Assembly (NCBI GenBank): GCA_030734395.1
Contig: JAUZTG010000034.1
Span: 372,001 to 436,000 of the forward strand
DNA from: Sarocladium kiliense
Lineage: Eukaryota; Ascomycota; Sordariomycetes; Hypocreales; Sarocladiaceae
Reading direction: 5' to 3'
Length of the DNA stretch: 64,000 bases
Shown here piece by piece: positions 1 to 10,436 of this stretch. The number at the start of each line of letters is the position of its first letter. The first letter of the stretch is position 1. The translations under genes were made by a program, and so were the position numbers. The notes beneath the pieces are model-generated. The model was not told the DNA's origin. It did not search any database and saw only the letters and a program-made list of their open reading frames with translations.

Positions 1-3000
1 TGCAACGATTAAGTATAGTCAATCTCATGCAATCGCATGCCCAACCCGATATTCATTGTACTAATATCCGAACACAGAGAGTATGAGGCCAGAGTAAGCT
101 AAGAGGGCCCGACGTAGTCACGGAACTAGTTGTAGAGACTCAAGCACAGAGTTTCGTCCTCAGGGGTCATACGATAAAGGACTCACATCCACAGGTAATT
201 TTCCTGCCATGAGCTTTCTCATAGTATACTGATGCATACATATCGGCTTACTGGCTAAAGTATTACCTGAGCTTCGAAGACATCGCATTTGACCGTCTGT
301 CTGTGCCTCGAAACAAGTAATAGCTATGACTCCATAAGATAGTGTAATAAAGAAAGGTGGAGATGAGTCAGATATGATAGCAAGAGGTGCATTGCAAGAT
401 TAATACTCATGGGGCTCCTGTAGCTTCGCCCTATAAGCAAATATGCAGAGGTGTAAGATAAAGCACGGACTAACCTTCTATGATTCGATATCAACTACCT
501 CTCCAACTCACCTCTGCCTCGAGATGGTACCACTTATCGTTATCCACTACTATGATAAGGCCGGCTTCGACCTGTAGTTGATCTAAATCAATATACACAT
601 TAATTTATAAGTGATATTCTTTACTACTATAATCATAGTTGAAGTCTTCAAGATATTTAATTGTTTACTAATGCACTTCACAGACACTCTAAAGCCTTTA
701 TATTATATTATGTGAATCAAAGTAAAGGCTAGATCAATTGATATATGATCTCAGAGCTATGCTACTTCTAGGAACAAGGGATCTACAAGTAGTTTCAAGA
801 AGACTACTTTTTTTTATGCAAGTCTTTTACTTAGGCTCTAAGCAGTAGATTTATGTAAGTAATAAGTGGAAGGTGCAAAAAGAGCTCGGGTAGGGCAGCA
901 GTGCTCTTCATGCCGACTAAATATGAAATGAGTTTACATTTACAGTATTAGTTAACTTAACTATACTAAATACAGTAGTCAAAACTGACTATTAACTTTA
1001 TTAAGTATATTAGTTTAATGATGATCAACAAGTTTACTAACTCATACAACGTGTAGCAATTAAGATAGTTGTTAGCTACCAGAACGATAGTTAGTAGATA
1101 TGGTTAGTTATGATAAAGACAGTTATAACTAATATAGTAACTAACGGAGAAAATAATTCACCCGCTAGAAACTATTATAATAAGGAGTTTTGCTAATCAA
1201 ATCATTGGCTGTAATGGGCAATGTTTTTTTAGTCTGTGAACCACTCTACACTGTACACTACAATAATAGCCCAGGATTTTCCGACTCATAATCATATAGA
1301 GCATGTTAGACAGTATTTTCTACGAAGTATCATAATGAGTGATTCCACTGTATCAGCTACCAACTATATTAGTTAGTAATCAGTTGTTATAGTTATTAAC
1401 TAATGTAGTTAACTAGCTATAGCTTACAGTGTAGTTAGCATAGGTCCTATTAGTTATATTAAGTCTAATAAGATAACTAATAGCTGTTATATATATCTAT
1501 ACCTATAACACAGCTTACAATAATAAAGGTGTAGCTATAGATATGTATAATTTTAGTTTAGTAATTAGGTGCTTTAGATTATGTTAAAGGCTTATATAGG
1601 CTTCGTGATATATATTATAAATAACTATAGTTACTATATTAGTTAATAAAGTATAGTTAGTACTGATTATTAATTAGTATAGTTGGTAGATTGAATTAGT
1701 AAATTTACTAACTATAGCAGTCAATAACTATAGTATTTACTATGTTAGTAACTAATTTACAAACCTGTTCATGAATACCCATACTAGAAACTTATAACTC
1801 AATGAGTTAGTAGATATAGGTATTGATCTACCAACTTACTAAAGCAATCGATAGCTTATAATATATAATAGTGGATCTTTGAGTTACTGATTAAGTAACT
1901 CATCCTAAGCTATTGAGTAGTGTTTTGAGTACACTTGGTCACTTTAAGAGAGAAACAAGAGATAATAATATAGCCATTTTGCCAATTATGCTGTAAAAGT
2001 ATACTAAATAGAACATACATCAAGGATTGATTAATTTATCTAGATTATTGAGTTAATTTTCACTTAATCAGTAGCTTAGAAGCCATAAACGAATGGGTCA
2101 GTAAAACTAGGTAGTTAGCTTAGTGACTTGATTCAGGTAACTTTAACTTAAAAGTAAAATTATCATAATTTGTAAGGTATCATGCTATAATATAGTATAG
2201 CTAGTAAAGGTATACTAGTAAAAGTATTAAGTACAGTAACTTCTAGTTAGTCAACTATCGTAGTAAGATAACTGCAAACTATCTTGACGACATTGCCTAA
2301 CTAACGTAGTAATTAAGTAATAAATGTGCGTTCTACAGTTAAAAGATAGCCTTTCAACCTATTATTATGGCAAAGTAACCAATTGTTTAGTAAGCTATAT
2401 AGGGAGTCCCAAGCTACCTTGTGCCATACCTAGTTCTATCACAATTAACACCCACTTGTTTAAATATAATGATTACTACAGTACTTACAACTCATGACTT
2501 ATCAGGGTCATGGGCTAGCTAGTTAATTAGTTAGCATAATAGTTACTATGACATCACAAGTAATCATGATAATGAGAAGCATGTCTGGTGTTCATGAACA
2601 GGGTTGTGATGGATTCCTGTAATTTTACTACTGTAGCTAGTTCATTGACTCGCTAATTACAATAGTGGGAACCAGGATTGTGAATTTGAGTTGTAGCTAG
2701 TAGTTAGTAGTTAACTGACTACTAACTACACTAACTATAGTAAATTAAATAATAGCGTTTTTAATATATAATGTAGTTTATAATATTAAGAACATAATTA
2801 TAAATATACTTCCTTTTATATTCTTGATTAGCTCTTTTAAATCATGTAAAACCCTATATATGCTTAGAAATAAATAAATATAAATAACTGTAGTTATTAT
2901 GTTAATTACTAAACTATAGTTAGTAATTTTACTTAGTAGAGTTACTAACTTAGTAACTAATTCACAAGCCTGGTGGGAACTGACACTTAGCCAGGGACGC

Positions 3001-3767
3001 GATTTCATTTACAAGTTAGAGTCATCATTCAGTAACTTAACTTTATAAGTGAATAGTTACTTTGAACTTATTGAGTTACTAAGTTAAATTATATCTACTA
3101 CCTTATTAAGTTATAAGTTACTACTAACGTATAATAATAGCTGGTAGTAACTCATTTAGTAACTTAACCAGTAACTGAATGAGTTCATTTTGAATCATTC
3201 GTCACTCACATCACAACTTTGCTATTGACTACAGTAGTCGTAACTTTGATTAGTAAATTTACCAACAATAATAGTTTGCAGTGCCAAATAACTGTAATAG
3301 TTAGTAACTTTAGTTAGTAGATCTACTGATTCCTAACCAGTAACTACTGATGTTATAACTTTAGTTAGCAACTTTCCTACTTACAGTAGTTAATGACTAC
3401 TGTAATAACGGATCTAGTCACTAACTCACAACCCTGGTTATGGGTCGTCAACTCTTAGAAACTCTGATAACGAATAAAGCTACTTACTGACTGCATGGAA
3501 CCAATGACTACGAACTATATAACCTTACTAAATACTTCAAGAAATAGAAACGCTGTTTGTAAATAAAGGCTCGTGAGATAATGAAACCCTGTTGAGACAG
3601 GTAGCATAGCACATCGTTCGAGTACTATGTCGAGGCTTATAGCTGGACAGACTTCGAATAATTCTTCAGTATACGAATCATGACAGTTTTGGATGAGCGG
3701 GGTTGTGGAAGTGAGTTGAGTTGTAGTTAGAGCGCTGTAGTTATCTGACTGCACTAACAACTATAAT

Positions 3768-3945
3768 TATTAGGTACTAATTGAGTTACTAATTGAGATG
3801 TATTAACCCAAGTATATATCTCTTTTGAAATAGCTTATTTTAGTATATAATTAGTGGTATAATAACAAGAGCCTAATAGCTCTTATATAAAGTTATCGTA
3901 ATTATAGCCTTTGGATTAAAAACACTACTAATTAACTCATTAGAA
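3768..3945. mobile_element. Degenerate relative of the 4107 MITE
   Basis: Bases 3817-3862 share with the intact element the core TCTCTTTTGAAATAGC, then TTATTTTAGT, then TAATTAGTGGTATAAT. The termini cannot be placed with certainty. Ends given here are approximate. Confidence 0.5.
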
Positions 3946-4106
3946 TTGGCGTTATACATTACAGTCAGCGAAATCATTTCAGTATATTAGTATAAGTACC
4001 AAAGTAATTAATTATACGACCCTAATGTAGTTCAATTATTTGATTATAATCATGCGATCCCAGCCTCATTGTATGATCATAGTTAGTAGTGATTGTCACT
4101 TGCTAG

Positions 4107-4382
4107 CAGGGTTCTGAATTAACTCATGAGTTAAACTCATTGAGTTTAGTAACTCATGACTCATTGACTTATATTTGAGTTAGTAAATTTATTAACTTAA
4201 TTATCTATCTCTTCAGAAATAGCTTATTTTAGTGCGTAATTAGTGGTATAATTAAATAAGCAAGTACTTATTAAAGTGACTATAATATAATACTTATATT
4301 TATTTATTTATAGTTATTATAGTCCAAATGCTACTTATTAATAACTTGAGTTACCACTTGAGTAACTCAAATCACAACCCTG
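4107..4382. mobile_element. hAT-like MITE, 276 bp, with 8-bp target-site duplication
   Basis: The element begins CAGGGTTCTGAATT and ends AAATCACAACCCTG, so its ends are terminal inverted repeats of about 14 bp with small mismatches. The same eight bases, CTTGCTAG, flank it directly at 4099-4106 and 4383-4390. Eight-base duplications and CAGGG-type termini are hallmarks of the hAT superfamily. The interior is AT-rich and has no transposase frame, so it is a non-autonomous miniature element. Just inside the left end is a palindromic AACTCATGAGTT. Confidence 0.82.
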
Positions 4383-5765
4383 CTTGCTAGCGCTATGATT
4401 AGTAGCTCATTAGTACCGATTCCATAGACAATCTTAGAACTTTCAGGAACTACTAAGTAGAGACTCCTACAGGTAGTAATCTAAGGCTCTAAATCTATAG
4501 ATAACTTGCTCATCATTATAATAGCTAGTACAACTAGGATAGCTGTGACTTTGAGGTATGAGCTCAACTGAGGTCAGTATCTTAACTAACTTGAAAGCTA
4601 ATAGTTAATTCTAACTTGTTACGTTATGTTGGATGCCTGATTTTGCTAAGTTGTTGGGCTCATAGTTAATTTTACTCTTTAAGTGATGAGTTGTGACTTA
4701 CTCAGAGACTTAAAAGTAACTCATATTCATTACTTAGAGATATTTCTAGTCTCATGTGAATAGTTCTATGCTCATGTGACCTGTAAATACAAATGTGGTT
4801 GAACCATAGTTGTCGTATAGAATCAAACGGTTACCTATACTTGGCTACTTTACTAGTAGAGTTGTAAATTGATTACCAGATCACTTACGATAATGGACAC
4901 TACAAGGTTAGAGTTAGTGCTTGTAATTAACTTGACAAGTTAATTAATTACCAGCTAGTTTATTTATAAGCCATATACAAATAGTCCTATTTACTAACTT
5001 CTTAAGTTATAAGGTAATACTGAACTTATATGAGTTAGTATTAAATACCTAGTTTTCATTGCTTCATAAGCTGAGAGTTAGCTTAACTTATAATCTATAA
5101 ATCCATAATTAAACTAAAATTACTTGATCTAATCTAAAATATCACTTCATGAAATAAGGTATGACTATTATTAGAAAATATTAATACTATAATATGGTTT
5201 ATAACTAATCTATTATATGCATTTCTGATCTAGCTTATATTCGTTGTATAATACTGAGAATATCATTAGGTCTTAATAAGCTAGAAGTTCGTAAATGACT
5301 CTACAAGTTAGCAGTCGACTTACTTACATATTGACTCTACAAGTCAGTAAGTAATTTAGGTAGTAAATCATCAAGTAACTGAAATCACACCTCTACTGTA
5401 TAATAAGTACAATCGGTTAGAAGCCATATATAAGCTAGTTTTATAGTAGTCAGTATAGTTTATTGCGGGGCTGTGAATTGATTGGTGAATTAGTTACTTT
5501 AATGTTGTAGTTGGTAACTGTAGCAACTATAGAAGGAAATCTATCACTCTAGTTTCCGCTTGAACATTAAGCTTATTGGTAGAGCTAATATTGTCGGTCA
5601 GCTATAATGTACTTAAATCATAGGAATAATTGAGTTCATCAGCGAGCATTGCTAAGTTTACCCTTTCTTATAGGTAACTAAAAGCCACAAGCATTTATCG
5701 AACTAAAATGTTTTTTAGTATGTATTATGAGCTATCGTACTAACTAGCAGGATTATAGAACCAGC

Positions 5766-6150
5766 TTAAGGCAGCATCGCCACGACGGCGCAGCGGCGCC
5801 GCGGCGTCCTCTCCGCGCTCCTCAGCAGCCCACAAGGAGGAGCAGCAGAGGCGGCGACGGCCGCAACGACTCGGGCAAACTCCCATCCACCACCTCGGAG
5901 GCGCAACGGAGGCGCAGCGCAGACGCTGATATTCTTCTTCCCTATATTCCTCATTCTCTTATCTTTACTCCTCTCCTTTATCCCACGTGTGGGATAAGTC
6001 TGGCCATCGCGCCAGTTTTCACAGCACCGAATCCCCAGGGGACGCTGCGATGCCGCAGCGGCCACGCATATACCGCGCACGGGGTTTTCATCCTATTTCA
6101 TAAGGTTTTCCCCCGAGCTACTACAGATAGAGGCACCGCCCACCCTATAG
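5766..6150. other. GC-rich island in the AT-rich block
   Basis: About 380 bases are strongly GC-rich at the left end, with a short tandem repeat of GGAGGCGCAACGGAGGCGC near 5899. The sequence becomes pyrimidine-rich, then balanced. A 104-codon frame crosses it on the minus strand but has no recognisable domain. It may be an insertion that escaped mutation, or the only single-copy DNA nearby. Confidence 0.6.
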
Positions 6151-6166
6151 GGGGTCAGCGGAGTAT

Positions 6167-6194
6167 AATAATAAATAAATAAATAAATAAATAT
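6167..6194. repeat. AATA microsatellite
   Basis: About seven tandem AATA units sit directly at the right edge of the GC-rich island. Confidence 0.85.
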
Positions 6195-7397
6195 ACTAGC
6201 TGCATAGATGACTAGTTACTTAATTCTTGTTAAACTAAAAATCTGAGAATTATTGGTTTATCTAAAAACACAGTTTCATGTAATACAGTAGAAAATATAT
6301 CATAAGGCGAAGTCACTAATATATTAGTACTAAGGTCAAAATCATTCATTATAATATAATATCACTAATAATACGTAAGTTTTTAGTTTGTGTAACTTTA
6401 ATAAGAGCGCAAGGAATATTTAATACACAAACCTGGTCTTTCTATTTATAATATATATCCTAAGTAGCCATAGCTACAGGTCTTCTTAGCAACTTAATCT
6501 TTTCTTATCAAACTATAGGTTATAAATTAACACTTACTGACTTCTTGGCAAACCTATTTTATTTAATCTGCCTAGTTTAACACACATCAAACCTTATTAA
6601 ACTGCTACATAATCTCCTCATGTTATTATACGCCACTACGAAGTATTATAGAAGATAAGCAACCCAACTTTATCGTGGTAGTACTATTATTATAAAGATA
6701 ATTATTATAATCAGGGTTGTAAAATTAACTCGTTGAGTTTAGTAACTCATTAACTTATCAATTTAGTACTTGAGTTTACGAATCAACTAATAAGTCCTTA
6801 AATGAGCTAATGCTTTATAGTGTATACTGAGATGATAACATACCATGTTTGATTTAAGCTACAGGCTTTTCACATTCTTAATAGACTTGATGTTATACCT
6901 TATTCGTTTGACTAAACGTGGCCTTCAAAGTTATTTAGCAATTGGGATGCAGGAAGCTCTACTAACTAATCTCTTACTGAACGAGGGTGTACTTACTTTC
7001 TACTTCTACTTCATTATTAATTAATCAGGCTTAATGAATCTCATTTTACTCTAAAGATCACTTACTAATCGCATTATTTTATATTGCTCTGTTATAGGTC
7101 AGTCTCACAAAAGAATCGGGTAAGTGTATACCAAGGCTGTAATCTGAGCGATCATATCAGGTATCCGTTGTGAAAGTATTCTAGGATAAGAATGTATTGC
7201 AACAGGACACTGCTATAAGTATTGCATAGACGTGTTCATAGTTGTATAACTGCCAGCGGATTCTACCGACCGTACTTGGTACCATGGCTGTGATTAGAGT
7301 TGTGTTAGAATATAAAGTCAGCGAGTTTAGTATAGTAGCTTATTCAAGGTGTTTAGCTCATAGCTGACGCTAACTTATAAGCCATAGGGGTGTAAGC

Positions 7398-7750
7398 CAG
7401 GGTTGTAATTTTAGTAACTCAGGTACACTAACTCATTGGGTTATAAGTTACTAATTAACTCATGAGTTAATAAACTTAGTTAGTCAATTTAACTTATCAA
7501 GTTAGTCTTAACTTAATTAATAACGTAATTAATAACTTAACTAGTAACTTATTTAGCAGGTTAAGTAAATTGCTTAATAATGTTTTTTATTATCATGATG
7601 GTAATTAAATATATATTATTAATACATTCTTATAATAACTAATATGTTCTCTTATTATACGACTAGTTATATACTGCAATAAGTTATGTTAGTAGAGATA
7701 GGTAGTTATAGGATATTAATTAATTCATGAGTTACAATTTCACAACCCTG
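7398..7750. mobile_element. Possible hAT-like MITE
   Basis: The left end is CAGGGTTGTAATTTTAG and the right end is AATTTCACAACCCTG, giving matching inverted termini about 353 bp apart. The interior holds AACTCATGAGTT-type words. The flanking octamers (GTGTAAGC and GCTAATAG) do not match, so this may be a composite of two damaged copies. Confidence 0.4.
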
Positions 7751-7975
7751 GCTAATAGCACGGTTGTGAAAGTGAGTTGTAGTTATTCTACTGTAGCTAA
7801 CTGACTATAACTATTGTAGTTGATAGTTACCACTAACTAAAGAAGTTTAAACCAGGGTTGGGATTTGACTTCCTAATGAGCTAAAAAAGCATTCCAGGGT
7901 ACTTACTAATCGAGCAGCTTAACGAGATACTAATGGCCACTTTTATGAGTTATGACTTACTAATGGACTTATTGC

Positions 7976-8160
7976 AACGGGGAAAGCGGCGCATGGGAAA
8001 TTGCCCCAACTCGGAGGCGCGGCCCAGAGGAATGTTACTCCGGCTACCTAGTTCCCCTTTTATCTTCGAACCTAGAGAGAAGGAGGAGGTCGCTAAGTAG
8101 TAGTCGTGCTTTGATAGCTTCTCTTTACCCCGCCCGACTCCGTGAGTTGTTGTGGTCTGT
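7976..8160. other. Second small GC-rich island
   Basis: A short stretch of balanced-to-GC-rich sequence interrupts the AT block. It shares CTCGGAGGCGC with the island at 5766. No ORF or RNA structure was recognised. Confidence 0.5.
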
Positions 8161-8528
8161 TACACTCATTGACTCAACAAAAGTAGGCAACGTAGTAACT
8201 GTACTTACTTTTAATTGTATTTAGTAAACTTATTAGCTAAAGTTACAAAGTACAATAATTAGTAATAGCTCCTAATTATAATAGGTAGTGAATTTACTAA
8301 TTATACTTGTTAGTGACTATAACTCATAGTATAATTAGTGTACTTAGTAGTAGATGTATCAATTATAGTTTACTAACTAATAGCGTTATTAGGACTGTAA
8401 ATAGCCTATATTTAGTCTTTCATATATGAAGTAGTAGCTCAAATTCTAGGCTAGTATTAAATGCTTAATATATGCTAAATAAGCTTATATCAGCTAAGTT
8501 ATTATAATATATAGAAACCGTAGTTACT

Positions 8529-8832
8529 CCTCATGAGTTGAACTTATTGACTTTAGTAAGTCAGAACTTAATAAGTATAGTCATTAATTAACGTAATAAG
8601 TTAATACATGATTTAATAAATCTATCAACATATAACTTAACTAATCAAGTTACTGATTAAGTTAAAATAAACTCAATTACTTATCTTCTTAGAAACAGCT
8701 TAGGTATGTAATTAGTAATATAATGAAAATAGCCTATTACTTATTATGAAGACTTATTAGTATATATGCAATTATAGCTTTTATATAAAACCACTGCTAA
8801 TTAGTTAAGTTACTAAAGTCACAACCTTGCTA
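8529..8832. mobile_element. Degenerate relative of the 4107 MITE
   Basis: The core at about 8682-8724 resembles that of the intact element (TTATCTTCTTAGAAACAGCT, then GTAATTAGTAATATAAT). The right end, GTCACAACCTTG, is a one-mismatch version of the TIR, followed by CTACTAAC. The left end is not clear. Confidence 0.5.
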
Positions 8833-9152
8833 CTAACCAAACTTCAATAACTAACGTAGTAGCTGCGGTTATAAATAAATAAATATACATATATACGTAT
8901 ATTAGGATATGTATATAAGCTTATAAGTATGTAAATTATGAGCTTAAAATAGCTTTATATTAAATCTACTTAATTACTGAAATACTTTGATCTTTAATAA
9001 GCTTGATATAATAAAGAAGTAGCTATTAGTAAATGGACTGTAATTAATGTAATTAGTAGTATTTACACTAACTACACTATAAACTATAGTTAGTTAACTC
9101 CATTAATTAGCGATTAGTTACTACAATTACTAACTACAGTGTTTGGTAGTAA

Positions 9153-9330
9153 CCAGGGTTGTAAAGTGGGTTTGTCGTTATACACTCTAGTCCATAGTTA
9201 CTACCAGGGTTGTAAATTTACTAACTACGTTGAACTGAGTCACTCACTAACTACGTAGTTACTAAAATTACAACCCTGGTAGTAACTATGGACTAGAGTG
9301 TATAACGACAAACCCACTTTACAACTCTGG
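9153..9330. repeat. Long nested palindrome of MITE-like sequence
   Basis: Reading inward from both ends gives about 63 bases that match with a single mismatch (CCAGGG against CCAGAG, then identical through CTACCAGGGTTGTAA). Weaker pairing continues to a loop of about 20 bases. Inside lies a smaller palindromic unit, 9204-9279, bounded by CCAGGGTTGTAA and TTACAACCCTGG. The octamer GTAGTAAC occurs directly at 9146-9153 and 9279-9286, which could mark a target duplication around 9154-9278. Confidence 0.8.
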
Positions 9331-10121
9331 TTATTATAGTCATCAACTACAGCGTTGTAGCAATTACTGTAGTAACTTATTTAGTAGCTAATTCACAGCC
9401 CTGAGTCTTATTGAATGTATAATACTCATCTTTAATCAAGGATTAGTACCTGAAGTATTCTATATAAGCAGAGCTGTGAATTTCCACTACGTTTATATGA
9501 ATGAAATAGCTATAAATGAAAACTCAATAAAGTTATATAATTTAGTGCGAGAAATAAAAGATCTTATAAACCGACTTGTATTATTTCATCAAGCACATCA
9601 GACTGTACCTTTATAAGCGTAGTTGATAAGTGTAGTGCGTACTTAGTAAACTTGATATTTAGTACACTTTTTCAAAGGCGCATACACAATTCGATTTGAG
9701 GTAATCCTATTGAGTAATATATGTATCCAATTCTAAAACCTGTTGCCTCATTTCTTCTACTTTCAGGTACTTCATCTGGAAAGTTATAATGGTCTTAAGG
9801 AACAACTGTAGTAATTACAATCACAACCCTGCTACAGATGCTGTAAAACTCAGCTATAGATTCCTCAAGGCTATAATATAGGCTAGTCATAGAATAGCTA
9901 ACAACTCTGAGTCAGTCTTTATAGTTTCAATTCATATAATACCTAGTTTTTTAGCATATAAGTTATAGATTAGCTAAAGAAACTAAAGTTAAGAAAAGTG
10001 CAGTTACTACAGCAGTCAATGGGGCTATAGCTTATAATGACTAATCATAACTACGATAGTCACAGCTGTAGTTAGTACAGTGAGAAGCTACAACGCTGTA
10101 GTAAAACTGTAGTAAAATAGC

Positions 10122-10350
10122 CAGGGTTGTGAAATTAACTCATGAGTTAAACTCATTGGGTGAAAATCAACTCAATTACTTATCTCTTTCAAAATAGCTT
10201 ATTTAAGTATATAACTATAAAAAATAACACATTAGTTATTATAGCAACTAATTAGTACGTAAAAGCTACTAATTAGTTTACTTGAGTTACCAATGAAGTT
10301 ACTAATTGAGTTAAAATCAACTTAATAAGTTAGAATGAGTTAGTAGTCAG
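10122..10350. mobile_element. Relative of the 4107 MITE with intact left terminus
   Basis: The left terminus is CAGGGTTGTGAAATTAACTC, followed by the palindromic AACTCATGAGTT. The family core follows at about 10180-10215. The sequence then runs into another CAGGGTTGTGAG at 10343, so the right end is either lost or overlapped by a second element. Confidence 0.5.
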
Positions 10351-10390
10351 GGTTGTGAGTTTGGTAAGTGCGTAGTGAGTAAATGAGTAT

Positions 10391-10436
10391 CTACGTAGTT
10401 AGTGAGTAACTCAGTTCAACGTAGTTAGTAAATTTA
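10391..10436. repeat. Second copy of the inner palindrome unit, inverted
   Basis: This segment is the reverse complement of about 9212-9257 with one mismatch (GAGTAACTC in place of GAGTGACTC). It reads CTACGTAGTTAGTGAG at its left and ends GTTAGTAAATTTA. A further inverted half-copy, ACTAACTACGTAG, follows at once. Confidence 0.65.

Noticed and set aside
1..300. Telomere at the left end
   Set aside because: No TTAGGG/CCCTAA tandem repeat is present.
5766..6080. 104-codon frame in the GC-rich island
   Set aside because: Explained by GC content; no domain and no start context.
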